Source of the DNA: Datisca glomerata
Lineage: Eukaryota > Streptophyta > Magnoliopsida > Cucurbitales > Datiscaceae
Length of the DNA: 64,000 nt
NCBI GenBank assembly: GCA_003255025.1
Contig: QANY01002976.1
Location: forward strand, 4,335,541-4,399,540
Reading direction: 5' to 3'
A program made the position numbers and the translations under genes. Positions 47,601-58,069 of this stretch are shown here, in pieces. The notes under the pieces were generated by a model that saw only the letters and a program-made list of their open reading frames with translations, did no database searches and had not been told where the DNA came from. The stretch's first letter is position 1. Each line of letters begins with the position of its first letter.

Positions 47601-48330
47601 TGGTACTTCCTCAAAGTGTTTAATGTTTCTGTGAGGTTAGCAATGTGGTCCGTAGACCTTTTGCTTTTAACAAGCATGTCATCTATGTACATCTCCTTGT
47701 TCCTCGACATTTGCTTAGAGAACACTTTGTTCACCATCCTTTGACAGGTGGCCCCTACATTTTTTACTCTGAAAGGCATTAACGTGTAGCAATAAATTCC
47801 ATGACTGGTTATGAAGAAGGTTTTCTCTTGATCAGGTGGTGCATTAGGATCAGATTATATCCCTAATAAGAATCCATGAATCTTAGTAGATCGTGTCCGG
47901 ACGTGGCATTGAACAATTAGTCTATGTGGGGGAGAGGGAACTGTCTTTAGGATAGGCTTTATTTAAATCCATTAAGTCTATGCAGACCCTTCATTTGCAA
48001 TTCGCTTTTTTTACCAATACGACATTAACCAACCATTTCGGGTATTGAACTTCTCTGACAAACCCGACAGAGAGCAGTTTCTCCACCTCCGTAATGATGG
48101 CTTCGTCTCTTTCTACATTTACACTCCTCCTTTTCTACCTGACTGGCTTAAATTTCGAGATTGCATTAAGGTGGTGGGCGATAATGAATCGGTCTATGTT
48201 GGGCATGCCCTTGTGGGTCCATACAAAGACGTCGCCATTGTCTCGGAGACACATCGTGAGTTCCTCTTTCTACTCTAGCGGGAGCATCGACTCGATTTGG
48301 ACCATCTTTTCCAGATGTTTTGGTTAGAGA
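44638..48330 (-). pseudogene. gypsy pol pseudogene: RT, RNase H, integrase
   Basis: Reading right to left. RT begins near 48,330-48,200 (VFVWTHKGMPNI, HHLN, VKKAN, DLMDLNKAYPKDS). Its core is at 47,779-47,576 with MPFRVKNVGATCQRMVN and catalytic MYIDDMLVKS (YIDD 47,689-47,678). RNase H starts at 47,394 (FFALKNYMS) and 47,013-46,777 (FIADMT, PWTLYVDDASNEM; the catalytic DG/DD position is present). An HHCC-type zinc region of integrase follows at about 45,680-45,540 (H...C with RCAKCQRT). The integrase core is at 45,482-45,186 (DLIGPLP, VSIDYFTRWVE, ITDNGKQFDN). The C-terminal WNVEHLEIYYQ ends near 44,638. Numerous stops and frameshifts plus an internal duplication at 45,618-46,691. No gag or protease upstream. 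Confidence 0.88.
45618..46691. repeat. roughly 500-bp segmental duplication within pol with rearranged junction
   Basis: 45,618-46,122 and 46,192-46,691 are near-identical direct copies covering the RNase H end and the integrase zinc region; one copy differs by an extra CCATT. The joint (46,123-46,191) contains two head-to-tail copies of the 23-base word starting CTGGAACTAGGAATGCGAGG. That word is the inverse of 46,727-46,749, just beyond the right copy. A partial echo of GACCAGCTACCT-GTCAT follows. Confidence 0.88.
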
Positions 48331-48417
48331 GTATTTGATTCCAACAGTTTCATGGGTTAACCCCGTGGCTATTCCATGGGCGGCTCGTAGATCATGGCCA
48401 TTCTCTTATCGTCATAT

Positions 48418-48435
48418 TCCCACAGACGTCACCAA
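48418..48435 (-). other. primer binding site
   Basis: On the element's strand, the base after the LTR end begins GTTGGTGACGTCTGTGGGAA. This matches, with two transitions, the GGCGCCGTCTGTGGGAA type of PBS common in plant Tat elements. An ATG follows closely (ATGACGATAAGAGAATGG), where gag would start, but the gag frame is missing. Confidence 0.7.
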
Positions 48436-48436
48436 C

Positions 48437-49179
48437 TGTTGTTATCAAAAATATCTACAGTGAGGTGGTGTGTTATCTCTCCTTCACATATGAATCCTCT
48501 CTTCCTAAAATCTACACAACACAAAGAAATAACTCTAGAGATAAAGAGAACCGGGGATGGTTTCCTCGTCAAAGAGCCTCCAATGCCTAAGTTAATATCG
48601 TGTAGAAAATTTGGCAGAGTTTCCCCTTAGGTGAAAGTTGCGTACCTTTACACCGTCAGTAGATGAGGTATTTATACCTAGCTTTAGGAGAGGGATGCAT
48701 GTCAAATAAGCTTCAGGTGAGGTGACAGCCTTTGTTGAAATGATGAGCTGGGGTGACATTAAAAATGCATTTGTCCCTTGAGCTGACGTGCATTAAATGT
48801 CTATTTGCCTTTAGTCCTTTCAGACTTTGTGGATACGACCATTTGGAGGCTGACTCGACACTTCATCATGATAAGTTTAAGGTTGACCGGTGCCTGTTGC
48901 AAATGGGAAAACGCCACGTGGAGTGCTACTTTCGGTGAATAATGATGACGCCTAACAGAAGGCTAGCTGAGCTCCTGCGTCAGACCTTTCCCTCGAAGCC
49001 TCCTATTTCAAATTGGTCGATGTTCCCCGAGCTTCTTTGGAGGTCGATCTGGTCAGGTCGGTTCCTTCCCTTTTAGGAGCTCAGCTCTTCAATTCATCTT
49101 CTTGGAGTTTAAGTAGAAACGTTTATCGTGGCATGCTCTGTGGTGCTGTTCCATTAGTAGACTGAGAATAACCATAACA
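48437..49179 (-). repeat. 5' LTR of the gypsy element
   Basis: Direct repeat of 40,342-41,055, 743 bases. Begins TGTTGTTATC and ends CATAACA before the target duplication. About 30 bases longer than the 3' LTR, chiefly near 48,600-48,640. Confidence 0.9.
48669..48676 (-). promoter_or_regulatory. TATA box of the 5' LTR
   Basis: On the minus strand GGTATAAATACC, a perfect palindrome containing TATAAATA. The equivalent box in the 3' LTR is at 40,554-40,547. It would drive transcription leftward through pol, consistent with the element's orientation. Confidence 0.6.
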
Positions 49180-49274
49180 ATGGGAAATATTTGCGGCCAT
49201 TATTCTTCAGGTATCATTTTTCCTATTATTTGTTTAATAGGGTCCTTCTTGCCAAAAATCCTTTTTGCTATTGT

Positions 49275-50760
49275 TAAGTGTATGAAAAAATGGTTAAATT
49301 TGTTAAGTGTATAATGGTTAAGTATTTAAAAATGACTAAGTGTACGACTAAGTGATAAAAAATGTACATAAAAGTGACAAAAGGGTTACAAATTACTAAG
49401 TGAATTAATATTGCTATGTACATGAAAATGCCTAAGTGCGTGAAAATATAGCTAAGTGGGAAAACAAGTACATAAAAATCGATAAATAGGAATTTACCAC
49501 CCACCATAACATCACGACCTATAATTATATATGGTGAATACACGTCTCGCTCAATACTTGTCAGAAAAGTACAACAATATTATCAATGATAGTTTTTAAT
49601 GTGTTTATAAATAATTATTCAATTACTTCGGGAATCTTTACTTAATCCAATGAAATCACCACAACATAATCAAGAATATGTTCTTATGCGTTTATGAATA
49701 AGTGTTCAATTGTTTTAACAATTGATTACTTAATTCAAATCTAATTTAAAATTTAAGTGAAGGTACTTAATGTTTGCATTGAAAAATCGAGAATCTGGAT
49801 AACTTTGTTTGTGATTCATTGAGTATACTCTGATCAATTTTAGAAAATCAAATTTGTTGAAAAACCACCGTAAAAGTGATTGAAAAACCATTATATTGAT
49901 GTAAAACCGCCGAAAAATAACAAAACCGCCGGTACAGGGGCATAAGCCGCTGGTATAGGTTGCAAAAACCACCACTACAAGTTAGATGATCGCCGATATA
50001 GGTTAGAGAAACCGCCGGTACAAAGGGAATCTTGAGAGATTCAACAAAAATTAAAAATTCTTTTTTGGAGAGGTTCACCAAATATGTATTGAGGTTCACT
50101 AAATATATAATGAGGTTCACTAAATACGTAATGAGGTTCACCAAATACATATAAATTAATAATTCTTGGAGGGCTTCACCAAATATGTACTGGTGTTCAC
50201 AAAAAACGTAATGGAGTTCTTAAAAAAAGTACAAAATTAATAATTCTTGGAGAGGTTCACCAAAAATGATTTGTACATATTTGGTGAACCCCAGTATGTA
50301 ATTGGTGAACCCTAGTACATATTTGGTGAACCCCTCTAAGAATTATTAATTTATACGTATTTGGTTAATCTCATTATATTTTTGTTAAACTCACTATGTA
50401 TTTTGTGAACCCTTCCAAGAATTATTAATTAATACGTATTGGGTGAACTCCACTACATTTTTTATGAACCCTTTCAAGAATTATTAATTTATAAGTACTT
50501 GATGAATCTCATTACGTATTTGGTGAACCCAACTACGTATTTTATGAATACCTCCAAGATTTATTAATTTATACGTATTTGGTGAACCTCATTACGTATT
50601 TCGTGAACCCCTATACATATTTGGTGAACACCAGTACTGAACTCCTCAAAGATTTATTAATTTGTACGTATTTAGTGAGTCTCAGTATATATTTGATGAA
50701 CCCCTAATTAATATTTGATGAACGCAAACATGTATTTGGTGAACTAAAATTTTTTTTCCA
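49275..50760 (+). mobile_element. modular minisatellite element, copy B
   Basis: The most complete copy. Module 1 at 49,275-49,490: AAGTGTATGAAAATGGCTAAGTG-type minisatellite. Module 2 at 49,502-49,790: shares CATAACATCACGACCTATAA, CTTGTCAGAAAAGTACAACA and GTTTATGAATAAGTGTTCAAT with copies A and C. Module 3 at 49,860-50,035: an ACCGCCGGTA(T/C)AGG minisatellite, the counterpart of the GGCGATTAG array in copy A. Module 4 at 50,065-50,760: the TTCACCAAATATGTA array, inverting at about 50,270. Order and orientation equal copy A. No coding capacity. Confidence 0.6.
50065..50760. repeat. inverted minisatellite array (TTCACCAAATATGTA), copy B
   Basis: Forward units GGTTCACCAAATA(T/C)GTA(A/C)TG to about 50,265, then reverse units (TACATATTTGGTGAACCCC and CCAAGAATTATTAATTTATACG) to 50,760. 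Flip point near 50,270 (AAAAATGATTTGTACATATTT). Same unit words and same central inversion as copy A. Confidence 0.88.
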
Positions 50761-51775
50761 ACATCAATGTCGAAAAAACCCGACATTGTAAAAATTTCCT
50801 ACTAATACTACCCGTTTTGCTTTACTTTTTTATTTGTACGGTATATGTAGAATTACAACAGTCATTTTCTCTCCAACCATTAAAGACACACAAAGGTTAT
50901 ATATAAATTTAATCTCTACAATTTCACCCAGTTTTTTTGTCTTTTACTACTTCTACAAATACATGGCACACTAAAACTACATCTAAATGTATGTATACAT
51001 AGTTTGAATATTCATTATAAATATGTTTGAGGAATTTTTAGAATGATTTTTATTGACATATTCATAATATATTATTATATATAACCATATTTTTGCTACC
51101 GAATTTTTAAAACAAGAACGTATAATACTCTTTTAAACCTGAATCTGAACTTTTATATATCGCATACTATTGACCAAAACTTAGGCACATGTTTGACCGT
51201 TGAATTCTCGAATTATACGTGCCGAATGATACTCTGTATTTTTATTAACCCTAAATTTACATTTGTTGATGGATAGTTACATTTAAGGAATGTAATTTAA
51301 ATAGAAATAAAAAGAATATTTAATAAAATGAATTGAAAACCCCAAGTTCCCAAGACGGAATGAACTAGCTTTCGTCTTTCATGATTTTATCGATGGTAAA
51401 TGCATTTACTAACTTGAATGTTTAGTAAGGATGAATATTTCTAAATTTCAGTTAGTATTATTTATGTAATTGTGGCGGAACTAATATATATGAATTTCTT
51501 TGTATTTTTGTAATACCCTTCTATGTGAAATAATGGTATTTGGTAGACAATTAGTAAATCATGGTATCTCACTTATATACATACACTCAATAAATTGGAT
51601 CGATCTCCAATGCCAGAAAAAAAAAATTACCGGCATTGATGCTGGGATTGTTCCTTGTCGTTGGATCTGGCCAGGCAATCCCAGCCGTTAATCTGACCCC
51701 CCCCCCCATTTTCTTTACAACCAGCTCAACCGGTAACCAAACAATCTCCTTCAATTTTCTCTCTCTTCTTTCTTC
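50761..51775. other. no gene seen; short perfect hairpin at 51,641-51,685
   Basis: AT-rich intergenic text. GCTGGGATTG at 51,641-51,650 and its exact inverse CAATCCCAGC at 51,676-51,685 form a 10-bp stem with a 25-base loop. A run of ten or more C follows at about 51,699. No target duplication was found that would make it a MITE. Confidence 0.5.
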
Positions 51776-52010
51776 GAACAAAACACTTTCTCTCTCTCTC
51801 TTTCTTCGAACAAAACATAATCTTATTCTCTCTTTTCCATTCTTCATCTCATCTTGTCTTCAACCCAAAATATAGGCACGTGATATACAGCTCAGGCGAC
51901 TCCACTACCGTTGTAAGGTCACATACACAGCAGCTTCCCTCACCGACTTCGATCGATCTCTCTTCTCCAAGCTTTTCTTGCGATTTAGGGTTTTGGTTCG
52001 GTAAGTTTAC
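51776..52010 (+). promoter_or_regulatory. candidate plant promoter-proximal leader exon
   Basis: Pyrimidine-rich text (TTTCTCTCTCTCTCTTTCTTCG), then GC-richer leader-like sequence ending GATTTAGGGTTTTGGTTCG followed by GTAAGTTTACG, a good splice donor. The downstream 1.8 kb is T-rich and intron-like, but no coding exon was recognised. Could be the 5' end of a decayed or non-coding host transcript. Confidence 0.3.
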
Positions 52011-53985
52011 GAATCCTTCAAGTTCAACGATAGTGAGATATGATCGAGCTCTCTGCCCTAGATCATTTTTCTTCCTCTTGTTTGAGAAGTTTCTGATATT
52101 TATGGTAGCCTAAGTTTTTGTTCTGCGTCTAGGCTCTCAAGGTTTAAAAGGGAACTTGTTTGTTTGTGTTGTTTGCTATTTTTGTTTGATTTAGTAATTC
52201 ATTTGTGTTGGTTTGAATATTTTTTTTCTTGATTAGAAGGATTTTTTCTTGATTAAAGATTGTTGAGTCATTTAAAACTCGACTAGTTCTGGGAACCGAG
52301 TACATCCATCACTGTTAAAGAAGATAATGGAGGACTTTGAATTGGTAGGATGGTTCAGACACTTAGCGTCGCATCTGTTTGGCCTTCACTTCACTCATTC
52401 TCTTTTTTTATTCTTTAAATCTTCAAAGAGGCGGATGATTTTAGAAGTTTATCAAGTGACTTTTTTTATACTTTAAAACTGTTTTTGTTTGGATCTTGAA
52501 TATGGGGTTATATGTTTAAATCTAGAGTATATTGTTATATATGTTCTTTTGTTGATATGGGAAGAATTCTTCTGCTCTGTACTTGCAACTAAATATCAAG
52601 ATTTGCTTTACCTAACTCTCTTTGAAGATTTATGTTGAATATGTAAGAATATATTTTAGGATATATCATTAACTTGATATACCATTTAGGGTGACTTGAT
52701 TAATTTGGTAAGAAGTCAAGAAATTAAAGAGAACTCTTGGATTGAACTAAATGCTGTTGGAATTTTTTGTGTACCTCTCTATGCAAGGATATTCAAGCTT
52801 AGATGGACCTAGTAAGCATCAAAAGTGTTGATTGAAACTTAAACTTCAAGGTTACAGGTAAGGGACTCAATTTTTGGTTATGCTATGGTATTTAGCAGAG
52901 TTGGATGGTGTTTTGCTTTGAATGTTTATGAGAAATTTGGTAAAAATGACTAACTTGGGGTAAACCTCTTAGTGTTTGATTAGGTGAGCAATGGATATGT
53001 GCAGCTGGATGAAGTGGAAGTATGTAGTTTCTCTTTCTTATGTGCCATATTTTGTGCTAAATAGTGTGGACTCCTAATAATGGAAATAGTACGTAATTAT
53101 CCTCTAGATTGGGTCTTGGTTTAGGCTGCGAGCTGGTAGAATATGTTTTTTCTTCTTTTTTCTTTTGTCGGGTTGTTGAGTGTTATTAAACAAGAACTAT
53201 TATTTGTTATCTTATGTCGATTTTGTTTCAACGCCATTTCCCATTTTATTCGGTTATTTGGAAGTTTTGGATAGTTTTGTCTCCCCACCTCAATTTGTCT
53301 TGTACATTCATGGTTGATTTGATATGAATCTCAATGTTCAAATTTTAATATACTTTCTAGTAGCAATTTCATTTAACTTGAGCACTAGATATGCAGTTGA
53401 AATTAGTTTACTATTATGGTGAATAAAGAATCATTTAATTCTGTTATAGTTGTTTCATTTTTATTGTTCCAACTTTTGGATTCAAATTTTGGAAAGATTT
53501 ATGTGCATTGACTTTACACTAGGTTTGATTAAGATTGATCACCTTCTTCAATATTAATTGTTTAAGGCCATTATCAAAATGGGATACAACCTGAACATAC
53601 TGGTTGAGAGAAGCTACTTATACCTAGCAAAATGGTATATATTTTTTAGCAATTGTGAGTGACTAAATATATATAAAAAGCTTAAGGAAATGGAAGGACA
53701 TCTACAAAGAGTACATATCGGAGATGACAAATGCATTGCAACTTGATCCTGATGGTAAAAATGATATAGTTGAAATCAATCGCTAAAAATATCATGAGGT
53801 TTAAATTATGTTATATCTGTAGCAAGGTTGTATCGTAGCAAGATTGTATCGTGCTCTATTAAATCTAAAATATTTAGAAGGGATTTGGAACAAAAAAATA
53901 TATTCATACATAGTGATACTAATAAATGAGATTCTTCTTCAAAGAAGAATTTGAATTAAATTCTTTATATTTTGGCGAGTTCATT
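52011..53985. other. intron-like sequence without recognised exons
   Basis: T-rich text with several GTAAG and TGCAG sites. A short frame near 53,690-53,790 (LRKWKDIYKEYISEMTNALQ) looks protein-like but resembles no family I can name. Otherwise nothing is seen. A 16-17-base duplication (GTAGCAAGGTTGTATC / GTAGCAAGATTGTATC) lies at about 53,819-53,850. Confidence 0.4.
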
Positions 53986-53989
53986 ATTT

Positions 53990-54835
53990 CATAAAGATTT
54001 ACATATGAGATTAGTACGTGAAAATGACCAAGTATATGAAAATAGCTAAATATATGAAAATGACCAAGTGTGTGAACTCGCTAAGTGTGTGAAAATGACC
54101 AAGTATATCAAAAAGATTAAGTGTGTGAAAGCGGCCAAGTATATAAAATGATTAATTGTGTGAAAATACTAAATGAATACGGCCAACTTGTAAAAATGGC
54201 TAAGTGTATGTGAAAATGCCTAAGTGTATGAAAATATGGTTAAGTGACAAAACAAGAATATAAAAATGGAAAATGTGAGAAAATTACTAAATAAATGAAA
54301 ATTGCTAAGTGCATGTGGTGAAGTTATAAAAATGACTAAGTGTATGTGAAAATGGCTAAGTGCATGAAAATATTGTTAAGTGACAAAACAAGAATATAAA
54401 AATGGCAAAGGGTGAGAAAATTACAAGCGATTGAAAATTACTAAGTGCATGTGGTGAAGTTGTAAAAATGGATAAGTGTATGTGAAAATGCTTAAGTGCA
54501 TGAAAATATGGTTAAGTGACAAAACAGATACATAAAAATGACAAAGAGAGAAAATTACTAAGTAAATGAAATTGTTAAGTGCATGTGGCTAAGTTATAAA
54601 AATGACTGTTTAAAATTACCTGAGTGCATGAAAATATAATTAAATGATAAAACAAGTACTTAAAAATGGCAAAGGTTGAGAAAATTACTAAGTAATTTTG
54701 AATATGGTTAAATGTGTGAAAATTGCTAAGTTTGTGAAAATTGGGAAGTGTGTGAATATGATTAAATGTTTGAAAATAATCAAGTGTTTGAAAAAAAATA
54801 ATTGTATTAAAAATTTTAAGTGTGTGAAACAAAAA
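53990..54835. repeat. AAGTGTGTGAAAATG minisatellite
   Basis: Degenerate tandem units of 16-18 bases (AAGTGTGTGAAAATGAC / TAAGTGCATGAAAATAT). They are organised into larger blocks that include GTTAAGTGACAAAACAAGAA and GTGGTGAAGTTATAAAAATG. The same unit forms 49,275-49,490. Confidence 0.85.
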
Positions 54836-55340
54836 AATAATTATAAATTAAAATTTTAATATTTAATTACAAACTTTTAGCGGATAAGTTTGATTTAACA
54901 GTAGAATCCGACCTTAGAGTTATTCACGTTCGTCAAACCAAAAAACAGGACCATCATAACATCAAGACTTGTAGTTATACATGGTAAAAACTTGTGTCGT
55001 TTGATACTTATCACAAAAGCACAACAGCATTATCAATGATAACTTTTATCAAGTTTATGAATAAGTGTCTAATTGTTTCAGAAATTCTCACTTAATCCAA
55101 TCTAATTTCACATATAAGTGAATATCGTGAATGTTTGCATTGAGAAAATGAGTTTTTTTTTAATTTTATCAGCGATTTCACCGGCGTACGTTAATTGAAT
55201 CAAAAAATAATTTTAGGGTTTATAGGGGTACATGGCGATTAAAGCCATTTTGATGGTGAATAGAGACCATTCTTGCAATCGCCGTAATGAAGGTGGCGAT
55301 TGGGGTCGTAAGATGACGATTAGAGCTACAAGGGATTTGA
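53990..55340 (+). mobile_element. modular minisatellite element, copy C
   Basis: Module 1 at 53,990-54,835: a long AAGTG(T/C)(A/G)TGAAAATGGCT-type minisatellite, with higher-order blocks of about 115-120 bases repeated three to four times between 54,200 and 54,640. Module 2 at 54,955-55,190: shares TACTTATCACAAAAGCACAA, TCAATGATAACTTTTATCAA and TTACTTAATCC-like words with copies A and B. Homology with copy A begins earlier, from 54,835 (AACTTTTAGC..AAGTTTGATTTAACAGTA). Module 3 at 55,225-55,335: a GGCGATTA minisatellite. Module 4 is absent. Confidence 0.6.
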
Positions 55341-55615
55341 TTGATTTTTTTCTTTGGATACAAAGTATCTAGTTTTTTTATTTAGGATAACTAATTATGA
55401 TATTGAATTTATTAAGACAAAAGTATTTTGGTCAATCATTTCACTATCCGTAACTTCTTGGTAGAATGGTTAGAATGACCCTAAAATAAAGTCTAAAAGC
55501 AAAAAATTACTCATCAACCTAATAGTATGTAAAAATGACAAACTTCTTTTAAATAATTTTCTTTCTAACACATTATTCTCGAAAAACCCTACTTTCATTT
55601 TTGTGCCCAGCCTAC

Positions 55616-55633
55616 ACACACTCTCTCTCTTCT

Positions 55634-55667
<34 letters not shown>

Positions 55668-55690
55668 CATCTTTGTTTCTTTCTTTTTTT
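55616..55690. repeat. TC microsatellite
   Basis: (TC)n / CTCTTT tract of about 70 bases followed by a T run. Simple repeat; frames across it are Ser/Leu or Arg/Glu low-complexity shadows. Confidence 0.9.
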
Positions 55691-55699
55691 TTGAAAAAG

Positions 55700-56500
55700 A
55701 AAAAGTGGAATGGAAGATCTTCACGCCCCTTGCTCGTTCAGTTGCATCTATCTCATCAATAAGTAAACATATAATTTACTTGTCAGTAATAAATTATTTA
55801 CTTACTGTCTCTTATGTTACATTCTAATGTATCATATTTTTCATCATTCTGCTATCTTTGTTGGACGTTGCCCAAAAGATATATATTATCTTTAATTTTA
55901 TAGTAAAAAATAAATTGGAATGACCCCCCTGCTAAGGTAATAATTTTTTAACATTAAGTAAATAATATATTTACCTATTTCGAATTGCGAAAATAACTTA
56001 TAAATTAAACCATAAAACAGAAAAAAAATTCAACGATTTCTAGAGCTTTATTGTAGATTGGACAATTTTTTTAGCATGTTGAACAAGTTATTGTAGAAAT
56101 TGGTGAAATATAATAAACAAGCAAAAGTAAAAAAAATAAAAGCGATACAAAGTTACTCTCGGTGGTTATAAAATAACTGAAATGGTAAAATAATAAATCT
56201 ATAAGTAACTTAAAACTTCATAAACTTAAAAATGATCATTATTACATATACATAGGGTTATTTGTAACTATACACCCATTTCAACTTCTCTTGAAAAAAT
56301 ATACTCATTTCTCAAATATAAGAAATGTATATCCTTGGCCCACCAATTCAACTCAAAGAAATGGTTCGTTTGTCTTCCCGATGCAGTTACACATCACAAA
56401 ATCAACTCAAATAAAAGGTTTGTCTATTAATTTGCTTAATTTTCGTGCTTAATCTTTGTTTGTATTCTCCTCTCTTTTTCAACATGCTTGTTTCTTCTTC
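55700..56500. other. no gene seen
   Basis: AT-rich sequence with no recognised gene or repeat structure on either strand. Confidence 0.55.
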
Positions 56501-56687
56501 AATGAAAAATCGTGCATCTTTCTCACCAAGACGCTCACTCTCATTCTTCTTCTTCTTCTTCTTTAGAGATGCACTTAGAAAATATCGTGCTTCTTCTTCC
56601 ACATGAGACCCATCGACCCATTCTTCTTCCTCTTCTTCAAAAGACGCACTCGGGTACCCATTCTTCTTATGATAATCATATGTATCT

Positions 56688-57065
56688 ATTGGATACTTGA
56701 AGAGTTCAAATAGTTATTTAGGACTACTTGAACTCCTCAAATAGTCATTTTAATTCTAGTAGTAAGTAGTCCAGTGAATAAGTGACTACTTGAAGGGTTC
56801 AAGTAGTTGTCTATGACTACTTGAAACCCTCAAGTAGTCAATTTGATTCTTGCAGTCAATAATGTTGTGAAAACGAGACTACTTAAAAGGGTTCAAATAG
56901 TCATACACAAATACTTAAAGGGTTCATGTAGTCATAAATAACTACTTGAACCCTTTAAATAGTCACCTGATTTCTGGGTTGGTTACTAGCAGAATAAAAA
57001 TAACTACTTGAAGGGTTCAAGTAGTATTAATAACGACTTGAAAGGTTCAAATTGTCAAAAAATAC
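56688..57065. repeat. nested palindrome cluster 5
   Basis: Same 23-nt palindrome (arm ACTACTTGAA, centre GGG or CCC) as in clusters 1-4, with pairs joined by GTTGTCTATG, TCATAAATA or TATTAATA. The long linker CACCTGATTTCTGGGTTGGT or GATTCTTGCAGTCAATAATG is cluster-specific. Confidence 0.85.
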
Positions 57066-57296
57066 ATATAATTTACATACTGACAAAATTAAAAAAACTC
57101 TCATATTAGTTTGTTTACTAGCAGAATCAAATAAGAAAAAAATTACACTGACTCTTCAGATTATTTGTGAGGGCATGATGCCCAGCATGTGCTTGATAAA
57201 ATGACTCTTCAAGAGTTGGATGAGTCAGTTCTTGATTCGAGACTATCTTTTATATTCTAAACATGTGTAGGTACAATATGTCAAGTTCTAATACTG

Positions 57297-57518
57297 ATGA
57301 TTTTGCATATGAAGGACTGGGATTTGGTAACAAAAATATTTGCTTGCGGAAGAAGGGCTACTGTGAAAATATCAGAGTCAAATCGAAACAAAAGTAGGCT
57401 ATATTATTGTTGCTTGGAGAACAAATATGGGTATATTGGATGGTGCAACCATCTTGATGAAGTGAATGAAGCTAGTAGCAAGAATAGTGATTTTAAAAAA
57501 CTTAATGACGAGCTCTGA
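57297..57518 (+). pseudogene. zf-GRF-like zinc finger exon
   Basis: GRF zinc fingers are small nucleic-acid-binding modules found in plant mobile-element proteins and DNA-repair proteins. The frame reads FACGRRATVKISESNRNKSR, then LYYCCLENKYGYIGWCNHLD. It keeps CG near the start, the basic N-x-G/K-R-x-[FY]-Y-x-C block and the closing W, but the first Cys of the usual C-x-C-G is Phe/Ala here and the third Cys is displaced. A frame starting upstream (57,278, MSSSNTDDFAYEG) reads into the same stretch with a shift. The tail (EVNEASSKNSDFKKLNDEL) looks like the start of a coiled coil. Lies between palindrome clusters 5 and 6. Confidence 0.5.
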
Positions 57519-57539
57519 CACATGGATATAAGGATTCAA

Positions 57540-58065
57540 TAATTAGAGAGTTGGACAGGCATGTTGAATTTTTTTTTCATGTTGCATTCTATGTTTTGTC
57601 TTTATAATTGTGGTAATTGTTAGTGGCAAATATGATTAGTTGTAGTATGAATCAGCATGTACTGATGTATATTTGTATGTATGAACTTGCTGTGTACTTA
57701 GTGCAAGCACATATGAAAATTGTAGTTGAACCAAATTAAACTTTGTTGTTACACTATATGGTGGACAAGGCTTGTAGCCCAGCTAAAACAATTGACATAA
57801 ATGAGAAATAATTTTAACTGAATTGTTTTAAACCTTGTAGAAAAGGTACATATGAGAAACGGGGAAGCACATTTAGCCATATACAAAAGTTTGATCAATC
57901 TTACAACTACTCAACTTCTACAAATATACCCACAATAAGAACTTATATGTGAGTCTCATATAAGAACTTTCAAGTGAACAACCTCGAATTAACGCCAATG
58001 CAATGACTGACCAATAATTTTTTTGCTTGACGATGATCATGTTGTAAGATATCAAAAGAGACCAG
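57540..58065. other. no gene seen between the GRF exon and cluster 6
   Basis: AT-rich text with no recognised coding sequence; could be intron or untranslated sequence of the same element. Confidence 0.5.
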
Positions 58066-58069
58066 GTGA

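Larger units (their letters stand above)
40342..49179 (-). mobile_element. Tat-like Ty3/gypsy retrotransposon, gag-less, minus orientation
   Basis: Two direct LTRs (40,342-41,055 and 48,437-49,179) both begin TGTTGTTA and end CATAACA. They are flanked by a perfect 5-bp target duplication ATGGG (40,337-40,341 and 49,180-49,184). Orientation is minus: the PBS lies beside the right LTR, pol runs right to left (RT, RNase H, integrase), and a purine-rich CTAGGGGTAAC abuts the left (3') LTR. An additional ORF on the opposite strand lies between integrase and the 3' LTR, as known for Tat-lineage elements. Gag and protease are absent: RT text begins about 100 bases inside the 5' LTR/PBS region. The first 60 LTR bases differ at about 13 positions, so the insertion is old. 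Confidence 0.9.

Noticed and set aside
48045..48327. Plus-strand open frames of 77 codons
   Set aside because: Antisense shadows of the reverse transcriptase start, which reads on the minus strand with clear family motifs.
55616..55690. Arg/Glu-rich minus-strand peptide
   Set aside because: Direct translation of the TC microsatellite.
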